Source: Agapetus fuscipes
Taxonomy: Eukaryota > Arthropoda > Insecta > Trichoptera > Glossosomatidae
Assembly (NCBI GenBank): GCA_951799405.1
Contig: OX637344.1
Location: 3,906,001 to 3,970,000 of the forward strand
Length of the DNA stretch: 64,000 bases
Reading direction: 5' to 3'
Below, one piece after another: positions 9,870-18,768 of this stretch. The translations under genes and the position numbers were made by a program. Every line of letters begins with the position of its first letter. The stretch's first letter is position 1. The notes under the pieces were generated by a model. That model was given only the letters and a program-made list of their open reading frames with translations. It did no database searches and was not told the origin of the DNA.

Positions 9870-10085
9870 ACAGTTTCTCTACATCCCTCCAGTGCTTCTT
9901 TGGCTTATCCATCATTTGATTCAAAGATAAATTAAATCGTCTTTAGAATCATATTCTATGTACACAATCTGAGCTTAGAAAAAAAAAACTAATACACGAT
10001 AATGTGAGAATTGTTTTTAATATTTTTAATCAATTTCCAGCGTTCATAAGTCACATTGGTCCAGTACACATACAAAAATTGCTCA
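9870..10085. repeat. MITE-3 relative
   Basis: Shares CATTTGATTCAAAGAT, CACAATCTGAGCTTAG, GATAATGTGAGAATTG and AATCAATTTCCAG blocks with 26.79-27.02 kb and, in reverse complement, with the TIR element at 46154-46411. The terminal repeats are not clear in this copy. Confidence 0.5.
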
Positions 10086-10507
10086 TGTGAAATTACCTTT
10101 GTTGGAGATAAGGCAAATAAGCACTAGAGTGACGTCTAGTATTAAGCAGTACGTTAACACACCTCGATTGCTTAAATTGAAAAAATGTATGAAAACTAAA
10201 TTAACATCTAGGAGTGCCGTCGTAGATTCGATACATTTATTATTTACGCAATCGAGGTGAGATTTTCGAGATGTGTTATACTCGGAGCAAAGAAGGTGAG
10301 AGTGTATGAAGATTGGATGGAGTGATGGATGGTTTACGCGGTAGATTAGTAAAAAAAAGTTTTTCTTTACAGCAAGAACATGCAAAAGTCTTAACTGTAA
10401 ATAAATTTACGCCATTAAAAGTTTTAATTCGATTTGTTTCTTTTTCAGTTCTTTTTGAAGTGCTTGGTAATGGTGAGATGTAGCACCTTCTTTTCAAAGA
10501 TCTTTCA
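10086..10507. other. no gene; short shared block
   Basis: The block CTAGGAGTGCCGTCG...TTTACGCAATCGAGG resembles the stretches at about 22.53-22.61 and 23.21-23.34 kb, which suggests another old repeat. No coding frame is supported. Confidence 0.35.
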
Positions 10508-10677
10508 AGTCCAGAGTCATAATAAAATGAGAGCTTGTATGAAGAAGGGTTTGACTCTGGATGAAATGAATGAAGAAAATAAGGACAGACAGAAATGGCG
10601 GTTGATCTCTGTAATGTTGGAGGCTAGGGCTAGGGCTTTTCAAATTAGAATTTTGTATTTTGTATTTGTTTTGGTAT
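10508..10677 (+). pseudogene. LINE 3' coding end, left of the Gypsy insertion
   Basis: CCAGAGTCATAATAAAATGAG...ACTCTGGATGAAATGAA...AGAAATGGCGGTTGATCT corresponds to the last ~40 codons of the LINE at 2053-5049 plus the start of its 3' UTR. The 3' UTR resumes at 16278 beyond the Gypsy element. Confidence 0.8.
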
Positions 10678-11156
10678 TGTTATGTAAATATAAATATTGA
10701 AATAAGTATGGGTAGTTATAGTTATAAGAGTCCTCATAGGTATAGGTAGGTAGGATCGATAATTGTGTATAAGTGTAGAATTCTCTAGGCTAAGTAGGTA
10801 CTTGTTATAATTATAGGAATTCTGTATTACATATTTTGTAGGTAGGATTTTGGTTGTATCTCTAGGTAGTACGTGAAGCGTCGAGAAGTAATAATTACTC
10901 TGGAACCGTCTGGCGACTTTAGTTCTGGATCATACTGCTCTGAAGAGTATAAAGGTGCGAATGGCCTGCAGAGCGGGGCAGTATCATAGCGACTTACAAA
11001 CACATCGAAGCCATCTGATCAGTGAACCGAAACCAAGTAGAATAATCGAGAAAGTAGTGTGAAAATAAATATTGTAACAGTGTAAAATAAATAAGTTTTA
11101 AAGGAGACCTGTGTATTTTTAATTTGGAAAGACAATTGAACCCTAATTTCGTAACA
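10678..11156 (+). repeat. 5' LTR (479 bp)
   Basis: Starts TGTTATGTAAAT and ends CCCTAATTTCGTAACA. It is identical to the 3' LTR except for 3 extra bases within ACATATTTTGTAGG at about 10830. It contains GAAGAGTATAAAGGTGCG (TATAAA at about 10948), a likely promoter for the full-length transcript, and AATAAATAAG near its end, a possible polyadenylation signal when used as the 3' LTR. Confidence 0.95.
10945..10955 (+). promoter_or_regulatory. TATA-like element in the LTR
   Basis: GAGTATAAAGG within the LTR, followed about 45 bp later by CATCGAAGCCATCTGATCAGTG. Its position suits a pol II promoter, but no transcript data exist. The same site recurs in the 3' LTR at about 16066. Confidence 0.4.
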
Positions 11157-11158
11157 AT

Positions 11159-11176
11159 TGGCGTCAGGTGCGGAAT
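11159..11176 (+). other. primer binding site
   Basis: TGGCGTCAGGTGCGGAAT begins two bases after the 5' LTR. The leading TGG pairs with the CCA end of a tRNA, as expected for the minus-strand primer. I cannot assign the tRNA. Confidence 0.7.
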
Positions 11177-11449
11177 TGTCAAGAAAAATTAAGATCTTCT
11201 GTCTAAAAATAAATAAAATAAATTAAATAGTGTTAAAATGAACTTTATTCAAATTGAACTTTGTGTGAACTGACTTTTGTGAAAACAAGTGTTTAAATAA
11301 ATTTTTGTTAAAAGAAAAGACGCAAAAGCAAGTTGCTTATAAATTCTGGAACATCATATGGAACATAATTCTGGACATAACATAATGACTATTTTACCGC
11401 ATTGAGAAAGTCATCAAATTGGACCATAGTTTTTTTATTATTGTGTGTG

Positions 11450-11485
<36 letters not shown>

Positions 11486-11820
11486 GAAAAATATTACAAA
11501 AGAACGTTCCAGATTCATCGAGAAAAAGTTTTTGAATAACTATCCTTTGTTTACAAGTGTGTGAATGTACATTAAGTACCTACCTGTGTGTTTGAAAGAC
11601 TTGAGACGAAATAAATAATTATGTACTATCAGACATTATTATGTTAAAAATATTGGTGATTTAAAAATAAATATTAAAAGACAGTACCTACCAATCAGTG
11701 TAATCAGATAAATTATTATTTTGCTAAAGTACGTATTCAAAACAGCTATATATATAAAACTCAAAACTTGTATTAAATAAATTTAAAAATATTTTTGTTT
11801 TGAAGTAAATTTTGAAAAAA
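11177..11820 (+). other. Gypsy 5' untranslated leader
   Basis: About 640 bp of AT-rich leader with no coding frame, including an uninterrupted run of 29 A at 11453-11481. The run could be a slippage site or a relic of an inserted poly(A) tail. Confidence 0.7.
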
Positions 11821-13167
11821 ATGGCAACCAAAGTGAACATCAAGGACCTCAAAGTCACTGAGCTTAAAAATGAGCTTCTGGAGAGGGACCTGGAGACCTC
11901 AGGAGGGAAGGCGGCCTTACAGGCACGCCTCATGGAGGCCTTAGAACAGTCAGGCGAAGACCCGGCATATTTTGTCATGGCGTCTGGAGGGGACCGCGCC
12001 TTGGACGAGCTAAACCTCAGCATCACCGGAAACTTCACTTCCATGGAGGAAAAGCTGAAGACTGAGATGGCTGACAACGCCAAGACCCTGGAGGAGAAGA
12101 TGACCAGTAACCTGACAGGACTGAAAGTGGAGATGGCTGACAACGACAAGACCCTGAAGGAGGACCTGGCAACCATGGAGGAGAAGATGACCAGCAACCT
12201 GACCGGGCTGGAGGAGAAGATGACTGGGCTGGAGGAGAAGATGACCAGCAACCTAGCCGGGCTGGAGAAGAAAGTGGCAGAAAGCTCGCGAGCAATGTCG
12301 GAGATTGAGGCCCGTGTGGCAAGCCTGGAGGATCGTCTGCGTGCCGAGCTGGCTGACAAGTGCCAGATGGAGTCCACCAGAATATCCCCCAAAGACGGCC
12401 TTCACGACGAGACCGACCAGGGATGCTCAACTCCAACCAGGGTCACTAGAGGGGATGACGACCCTTCGCTGTCGAAGCACAACCTTCCGACCTTCGACGG
12501 GAAGACGTCGTGGGAGGAGTATTTGACCCTCTTTGAGACGGCTGCCATGATGGGAGCCTGGAGCCAGCAGAAGAAGGCTTCGGTTCTCAGCCTGTCGCTC
12601 CGAGGAGACGCTCTCAGGGTTCTGCAGGCCATACCCCTGGACAACCGTGGTGACTTTGGACAGCTGAAGCAGCGCTTGGATATGCGCTATGGCCACAAGT
12701 GCCTGGAGCAGCTGTACAAGTCGCAGCTGAACACAAGGGTGCAGAAGCCCAACGAGAGCCTCCAGGAGTTTGAAATGGACATCGCCCGCCTGGTACGAGA
12801 CGCTTACCCGACAGCCTCCGACGACATCTGTGAGAGCTTGGCAGTGGACAAGTTCCTAAATGGATTGCGGGAATGGGAGACGCAACAAGCCGTAAAACTG
12901 GCCCATCCCAAGGCTTTGAACGAGGCGCTCAGCCAAGCTCTCGAGTTTGAGGCTGTCAAACAGTCCATCAGGGGCCACGCCAGGGTTCGTGCAGTCGAGG
13001 CAGAGGAGGTCAAGCTACCTACAACCGAGGAGCTAATTGAAAAAGTGCTGGAACGTCTGAGACCTCGAAGACGAGACCCACGCTGCTGGAACTGCGGACA
13101 GCTGGGCCACCTTAGCACCAAGTGTCCCAAGCCTCAGAAACCCAGAAAACAGGCTGCGGAAAACTAG
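11821..13167 (+). CDS. gag: Gag polyprotein with SAP-like domain and CCHC knuckle
   Basis: 448 residues from the ATG at 11821. Residues about 7-42 (IKDLKVTELKNELLERDLE...KAALQARLMEAL) match the SAP helix-extended-helix pattern, a DNA/chromatin-binding motif. About 60-165 is a repetitive coiled coil (LEEKMTSNLTGL-like heptads). About 215-395 is the capsid-like region (LPTFDGKTSWEEYLTLFE, then YKSQLNTRVQKPNESLQEF), typical of Ty3/Gypsy Gag. Residues 422-435 form a zinc knuckle C-x2-C-x4-H-x4-C. Gag should assemble the particle and bind RNA. The pol frame overlaps at the 3' end in the -1 frame (open from 13116). I see no canonical slippery heptamer; the A-rich GGAAAACTAG at the stop is the only candidate. 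Intact. Confidence 0.9.
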   Translation: MATKVNIKDLKVTELKNELLERDLETSGGKAALQARLMEALEQSGEDPAYFVMASGGDRALDELNLSITGNFTSMEEKLKTEMADNAKTLEEKMTSNLTGLKVEMADNDKTLKEDLATMEEKMTSNLTGLEEKMTGLEEKMTSNLAGLEKKVAESSRAMSEIEARVASLEDRLRAELADKCQMESTRISPKDGLHDETDQGCSTPTRVTRGDDDPSLSKHNLPTFDGKTSWEEYLTLFETAAMMGAWSQQKKASVLSLSLRGDALRVLQAIPLDNRGDFGQLKQRLDMRYGHKCLEQLYKSQLNTRVQKPNESLQEFEMDIARLVRDAYPTASDDICESLAVDKFLNGLREWETQQAVKLAHPKALNEALSQALEFEAVKQSIRGHARVRAVEAEEVKLPTTEELIEKVLERLRPRRRDPRCWNCGQLGHLSTKCPKPQKPRKQAAEN

Positions 13168-14417
13168 AAAGGGTTAATGGGAAGGGGCAACCGTTGACCC
13201 ACGCTGGAGAGGCCCTGAAATCTGCTGCTACTGTCGCAACCGTGAGAGGAAAAGCCAGCAGCATTTTTATCAATGGCATAATAGACGGAGTAACTCGTGA
13301 ACTACTGGTGGACACGGGAGCAACCAGGACAATTCTGAGACGCGACATAGTGGCACGAGGTAAGCAGATTGCACCAACAAAGTGGTCTCTGCACACCGCC
13401 ACGGGAGAGTCAGCACAGGTGTATGGGGAGACGATTGCCACCTTCCAAATTGGCAGCACCACTTTTGATCATCGGACGTTGGTGGCCAACATTGAAGAAG
13501 ACGTTATATTGGGAATGGACATACTGGACAGATTTGGGTGCAGTTTAAATTTAAAGAAAGGGTCCATTAAAATTGGAAATGAAGAAGTCATCCTGCAAAG
13601 ACGGAAAGAACTGGCTGCACGTGTTATCCTAGCCAAGAATACCGAAGTGAAGGGGCGATCCGAGATGATAGTGAGTGCCCGCCTGGATTCCAGTAGTACA
13701 AATGACTCCGAACATAGACCTGGCACGCTTCATCGAAATGCGGATGCATTATCCAGACGACCATGCGCCAGTGACTGCAAACATTGCAGCAAGATGGAGG
13801 ACAAGGTAGCAATTGTCCAAAGGACGACCACCGAAGATGAGGACTGGCAAGATGAAAAATTGGCGCAAGACCAACTGAATGATCCGGACTTGAAGTATGT
13901 GATGGAATGGGCGCGAGAAGGAGAAAGGCCAACCTGGGAAAAACTCGCCCCCTTATCACCAACTGTCAAGGCTTATTGGGCTCAATGGGGATCCATAGTG
14001 ATAGAAGGAGGGTTCCTGAAACGAAAGATCGAGAAGGAAGACGGCACACTTAGAAGAAAGCAAACCCTCGTTCCGAGGAGCCGAGTACCGGAAATCCTTG
14101 GACTGCTGCATGGAGGAACTTCTGGAGGACATCTAGGCGTTAAGAAGACGCTGGAGAAAGTGAAAGAGCGATTTTACTGGATCAACTGCAGCGAAGACGT
14201 CAAAGATTGGTGTCGAAAATGTGTAACCTGTGCAACGGCCAATGGACCGCAAAGGAAAAGGCGAGCACCAATGCGTCAGTACAATGTTGGCAGCCCCTTT
14301 GAAAGAATTGCCATCGACATAGCTGGCCCATTTCCTACAACTGAGAAGGGTAACAAGTACATCATGGTGGTGATGGATTACTTCAGCAAGTGGGGTGGAA
14401 GCTTACTCAATCCCTAA
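13116..14417 (+). pseudogene. pol: Pol part 1: protease, deleted RT/RNase H, integrase N-part
   Basis: Frame -1 relative to gag. The retropepsin-like protease shows LLVDTGAT (Asp codon 13311) and ILGMDILDRFG. Just after SEMIVSARLD (about 13690) the frame jumps to EHRPGTLHRNADALSRR (about 13711), which is normally the end of RNase H. The whole reverse transcriptase and almost all RNase H are absent, yet the reading frame continues. Next comes the integrase H2C2 region (HGGTSGGHLG, then CRKCVTC) and the first core Asp in AIDIAGPFP (14316). A one-base insertion in the G run at 14392-14395 shifts the frame, which ends at 14417. Integrase continues in the frame of the next entry. Either the insertion is real or it is a homopolymer read error. 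Confidence 0.9.
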
Positions 14418-15801
14418 CCAAGAGGCCGTAACCGTGACTGAAGTTCTAGTTACCGAATTTATCAGCAGGTTTGGCGTACCCCTGGAATTACATTCTGATC
14501 AGGGAAGGAACTTTGAAGCTGCTATCTTCCAGCAAATGTATGAGCGGCTAGGGATCTACAAGACCAGGACCACTGCGCTACATCCACAGTCTGATGGAAT
14601 GGTGGAAAGGATGAACCGTACCGTGGGGAGGTACTTAGCCAAAGTAGTGTCCAGCCATCAGCGGGACTGGGACCGACATCTGCCTTTGTTCTTATTGGCT
14701 TACCGGTCGGCTGTTCAGGAAACGACGAAGAAGACTCCCAGCAGCATACTGTTTGGGCGAGAAATGCGACTTCCTTGTGATCTCAAATTTGGCTGCAAAC
14801 CAGGTGAAGACCTAGCCGGAGAAGACTATGTGACAGACCTTCGCAGGAGGCTGGATGACATCCATGATCAGGTCCGCATGAACATCGGGGAAGCCAGCGA
14901 TCAAATGAAGGAGCGCTATGACACCAGAGCTGACAGCATGGGGTACAAAGCTGGTGACTGGGTGTGGCTTTTTGACCCCAAGAGGCGCCAAGGATACTGT
15001 CCGAAACTTCAGCGTTCCTGGGACGGGCCGTACGAGATCTTGGAGCGCATCAACGATGTGGTCTACCGCATAAAAAAGAGACCAAACGGAAAACCAAGGG
15101 TCGTGCACTACAATCGCCTCTCACCATACCTAGGCGATAATGATGACCAACCAGCCCAAAAAGTACGACAGTGCGTCGCATCCGAAAGATCACCAGCCTT
15201 TGAGACGTTTTGGGAGAACGCGAAGGCAGGGCAGAAGTTTCGCCATGGAGTGACCACAGAAGTCCACAAGGACTTATTTGAGGTCACTAGGGACCACACA
15301 CTGGCATGCAGTGTACCGGAAGATCTAGATATGTCTAGAGGAATTGCACGGGTCTTCCGATACAAATTCGGAGAACCGCAACCCTCGAGCAGCCCGCAAG
15401 GAAGAGCTCTGAGACTACCGAAGGGGCGTCAACAAGCATACTGCCTGGTTGTCCCGGATTCCAGCAACCTGGAAGAGGACTACAAGGCATTGTGGGACGG
15501 CCTTGTTGAGCTGCGTGACTACATGTTGGAGGATCAGCAGGCGCGTCTGGCAATACCGAAGATGGGTGGCGGCCGCGCTAATCGAGACTGGCGGATAATC
15601 CGGAGTATGATTGAAGCAGTGTTCTCGGGAGTCGGCATCAGCGTCATGGTGTGCTGCGAGCAAGCGCAGCCGAGAGCCAGTGGGGAGAAATCCGTGGACT
15701 GCCACTTCTTCCTGACCACAGGGTGTCGACGTGGATCAGCATGCCCCTACCTACACAGAGTCAAGACTGTTCCGGGACGAAACAGTCTAGGTGGGGGGTA
15801 G
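14398..15801 (+). pseudogene. pol: Pol part 2: integrase core, GPY/F domain, macrodomain, CCCH finger
   Basis: Open for about 468 codons but with no natural start; it continues integrase after the frameshift at about 14394. The core acidic residues are LHSDQG (Asp 14497) and VERMNR (Glu 14605), spaced D-x35-E. The GPY/F domain lies at about 14950-15120 (WDGPYEIL). After a linker, 15250-15660 encodes about 137 residues resembling the TARG1/OARD1 macrodomain (KDLFEVTRDHTLACSVPEDL, GIARVFRYKFG, LAIPKMGGG), which in that family binds ADP-ribose. By eye, the positions of the TARG1 catalytic Lys and Asp are Pro (15454) and Ala (15577), so binding rather than hydrolysis is likelier. A CCCH finger follows at 15700-15756 (C-x7-C-x5-C-x3-H). 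The stop TAG abuts the 3' LTR. Confidence 0.85.
15788..15801 (+). other. polypurine tract
   Basis: TAGGTGGGGGGTAG lies immediately before the 3' LTR, the expected primer for plus-strand synthesis. It overlaps the end of the pol frame. Confidence 0.7.
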
Positions 15802-16277
15802 TGTTATGTAAATATAAATATTGAAATAAGTATGGGTAGTTATAGTTATAAGAGTCCTCATAGGTATAGGTAGGTAGGATCGATAATTGTGTATAAGTGT
15901 AGAATTCTCTAGGCTAAGTAGGTACTTGTTATAATTATAGGAATTCTGTATTACATTTGTAGGTAGGATTTTGGTTGTATCTCTAGGTAGTACGTGAAGC
16001 GTCGAGAAGTAATAATTACTCTGGAACCGTCTGGCGACTTTAGTTCTGGATCATACTGCTCTGAAGAGTATAAAGGTGCGAATGGCCTGCAGAGCGGGGC
16101 AGTATCATAGCGACTTACAAACACATCGAAGCCATCTGATCAGTGAACCGAAACCAAGTAGAATAATCGAGAAAGTAGTGTGAAAATAAATATTGTAACA
16201 GTGTAAAATAAATAAGTTTTAAAGGAGACCTGTGTATTTTTAATTTGGAAAGACAATTGAACCCTAATTTCGTAACA
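15802..16277 (+). repeat. 3' LTR (476 bp)
   Basis: Matches the 5' LTR base for base except for a 3-bp deletion (ACATTTGTAGG at about 15954). It is followed by the GTAT target duplication. Confidence 0.95.
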
Positions 16278-16555
16278 GTATTTAGATGGATTTTTTATTT
16301 ATGGTAAAAAGGTATTCCTTGACTTATGGGTTGCTATGAGGCTGACCACCCATACTGTAAAAAATGGTTCACTTTGCCAATGTCACCCCTGTGTCAGGGA
16401 AGGTAGGCAAAAGTTGTAGGGATTATGTTTATTTGAGGTTTAGATTTTATTTGTAAGTACCCATTCAGCATTTGTAAGCGCGAACTACACGTGTTTGTTT
16501 GTGGGCATACATTTGAGAGCTGAATGTATCCTTGCAACTTAGATTATAGATTAAA
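16278..16555 (+). repeat. LINE 3' UTR, right of the Gypsy insertion
   Basis: Continues the LINE 3' end broken at 10677: TTTAGATGGATTTT, then TTCCTTGACTTATGGGTTG and the tail unit to CAACTTAGATTATAGATTA. The ancestral LINE fragment is recovered by removing the Gypsy element and one GTAT. Confidence 0.85.
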
Positions 16556-16579
16556 GCTGTAATTTCTTGTCTATGTTCC

Positions 16580-16833
16580 TTTTAACATATAGGTTGATAT
16601 GCGGCTGAAGCGGTTGGTATTCTGTAGAAAATGGCTTACTTTACCAATGTCATCCCTGTTTTAGGGAAGGTTGGCAAGAGTTGCAGGGTGTATGTCCATC
16701 TGAGATTTGGGTTTTTATGTTGTAGGCTCACATGCGGCATATGCAAGCGCAAGCAATACGTGTCTGCTTGTGAGAATGCATATAATGTGAATCCCCAATG
16801 TAACATGTCTTTGCAACTTAGATTGGATTAGAC
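16580..16833 (+). repeat. LINE-tail unit (divergent solo copy)
   Basis: Starts CATATAGGTTGATATGCGGCTG and ends GCAACTTAGATTGGATTAG. It belongs to a subfamily with GGGTTTTTATGTTGTAGG and CACATGCGGCATATGC, like 29.4-29.7 and 61.36-61.62 kb. Confidence 0.75.
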
Positions 16834-16959
16834 AAAAAAAAACCTTTTTTATTTCTTTTTCGCAATTCTTTTTCACAAATCGTTTTTTAAATAAAAAAAA
16901 CCTGTTGTTGTATTTTTCTCGTCAAAAAAGAATTCCTTTCTTTCTTTCCCCTCTTTTTT

Positions 16960-17460
16960 TTAAATCTTCAGATTCCCTATTTTTTGCTTACAAGTGCGTT
17001 TGTACTCCTTTAAATATGGCATAAATATAGTGTGTAGCTTCCATAAATATGACGTCAGAAACCTCTTTATTTTTCGATAAATTTGAATTTTTTATTCTCC
17101 CCCGGCTCCTCGAGCTCGTCGCCAATTTACGTGTTCTCTGAATTTATTACGTCGTCTTTTTACACGAACAAAGAAGCGCGAAGGGGAATGTCGCGAGCCT
17201 CTCCCAAATTTGTGAAAGTCGCAAACAAAAAGCAGTATAAAAAGCGCGAGCCAATTATAAGTGAGTTAGTCGCAAGACGTAAGGCGCGCGGGTAACATAT
17301 CACTTGCACATGGCTCATATGCAAATGCCGCGCTAAGCGTACGGCCGTGCATAATATATATGTGCTTAATCAAAGTTTGCTCTTGTTTATAAGCGCTATT
17401 AAATATCGCTTTCACTTAAAAGCTGCGAGCAGAGGCGGAACTTTTTTTTTTGAGAAAAAA
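16960..17460. promoter_or_regulatory. CpG-rich unique stretch with clustered promoter-like motifs
   Basis: A stretch free of recognised repeats and richer in CpG than its surroundings. It contains a full CRE palindrome TGACGTCA (17050-17057), TATAAAA (17236-17242), CCAAT (17251-17255) and an exact octamer ATGCAAAT (17319-17326). An open frame from about 17083 to 17295 ends RRKARG but has no known domain. It could be a promoter or enhancer of an undetected host gene. Motifs this short also occur by chance. Confidence 0.3.
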
Positions 17461-17581
17461 AATGACGTATGGTGTGAAGAAAGAACTAAAAAGCGAGTAT
17501 TAATGTATTGTTTATAAGGTATACGCCAGACCACGCTAGAATATTCTTAATTAAAAGCTTCTAGCGACCACTAGAACAACC
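17461..17581. other. no feature seen
   Basis: AT-rich spacer before the LINE fragment. Confidence 0.4.
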
Positions 17582-17842
17582 AGTACAACTATCAAACCAG
17601 TCACCCTCGGCAAAAAAAGCCTTACACTGCGCTCGGCTGAGACTGGAGCCAAATCAAGGATTGAAGAACCTATAAGAAAAGTTAACTCAATATTTGGAGA
17701 GCGTGCATTTGCAGTTGCTGGCCCTCTGGCCTGGAACCACCTGCCACATCATGTAAGAGAGCTAGAGGACCATGGAAAGTTCCGGAATGCACTGAAGACA
17801 AGCAAATTTCTGGCATCATTTGCTCCAGCGCCCTTGGAGTGA
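17582..17842 (+). pseudogene. C-terminal end of a CR1/L2-type LINE protein
   Basis: An open plus-strand frame of about 86 codons with no ATG, ending TGA at 17840-17842. It reads TLRSAETGAKSRIEEPIRKV, then FGERAFAVAGPLAWNHLP and FRNALKTSKFLASF. The motif GERAF-VAGP--WN-LP is the hallmark of the C terminus of CR1/L2-like LINE reverse transcriptases. The 3' sequence GGCGCTATAAAGAAATCATC and a CATCATCATC run follow; the same tail appears reversed at about 25.14-25.21 kb. The rest of the element is missing. Confidence 0.75.
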
Positions 17843-18768
17843 CTACGGCGCTATAAAGAAATCATCAACTCATCAGCATCATCATCAACCATCCAAAAAC
17901 CTACATCTAGAGACACACTCACACAAGTAAGTAAAATCATAAAGACACACAATCATGAGTAAACATACACAGATATACAATCACACATTTGTAACAATAT
18001 TATTATTAACAGGAAATATTGTAAGCACACGCCAGTTAGCTTGTATTTATTAGGTAGCTTTGGTGTGAACGCACAAACAAAACATGGAAGCTCACGCATA
18101 CACCGTTCTTCTAATGCATTAGCACTCGATCCGTCTGTACCAGGAAATAAAGGATTACTCACCGTAGACCGTGTCGGGTCCGAGCCGAGATTCGGCCGTA
18201 GCACGGTCTGATATTAAATACATATTGTAATATTAAGAGTCAAATCCTCAATCCTCCTCTAGTCCAAAAAGTAGGGTTTTTAATACAATACGTTGGTCAT
18301 ACAGTACCTAAATAAATATGTTTGAAATATTGATATATTTTCCGTTTGAAGTGGAGAAGCTAAGCGAGTAGAAAGAACGTATAAATTCACTAGAAATTCG
18401 CTTAAGTTATGTTAATATTTGTATTTTCATGTAGACTCCTTCTAAGTAAAGAATTTCATCTCCCAAAGCTCAGTTCCTGGAAAATATATTTATTTTTTAT
18501 TTGATCGCAGAATATTCAAATGTTATCCCATTGATTTTTTTTATTTTAACAGATATATACCTTGTTTCTAAACAGTATTTTAAAAACAGAAAATCAATTA
18601 AAAAACGCATCTACGGGTGTCTTCAATATGAGATTTTTTGCAGCATGGATGGTCAGGCTCATACAAACCCATAAGTCAAGGAAGCACTGAATACCGTACT
18701 GAATGAAAAATTAAACCTACGCAAATCGGGAAGACGCATTTTTTTTAATTTAAAGTCACATCATAATT
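17843..18768. other. no gene recognised
   Basis: Begins with the LINE 3' tail (to about 17890). The remainder is AT-rich, with a GC-richer patch at about 18090-18200 (CGTAGACCGTGTCGGGTCCG), for which I see no domain or repeat partner. Confidence 0.4.

Larger units (their letters stand above)
10678..16277 (+). mobile_element. Ty3/Gypsy LTR retrotransposon with macrodomain, RT/RNase H deleted
   Basis: 5600-bp element bounded by TGTTATG...CGTAACA LTRs and a 4-bp target duplication GTAT (10674-10677 and 16278-16281). Order: 5' LTR, primer site, gag, protease, integrase, macrodomain, CCCH finger, polypurine tract, 3' LTR. The LTRs differ only by a 3-bp indel, so insertion was recent. Reverse transcriptase and RNase H are absent and integrase has a frameshift, so this copy could move only with proteins from relatives. 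It interrupts a LINE 3' UTR. Confidence 0.95.

Noticed and set aside
11724..12436. Long minus-strand open frames opposite gag
   Set aside because: Shadows of the GC-richer gag coding sequence; serine- and proline-rich composition and no domain.
13116..13167. Programmed -1 frameshift site for gag-pol
   Set aside because: The overlap is real, but no canonical X-XXY-YYZ heptamer is present, so the mechanism is left open.
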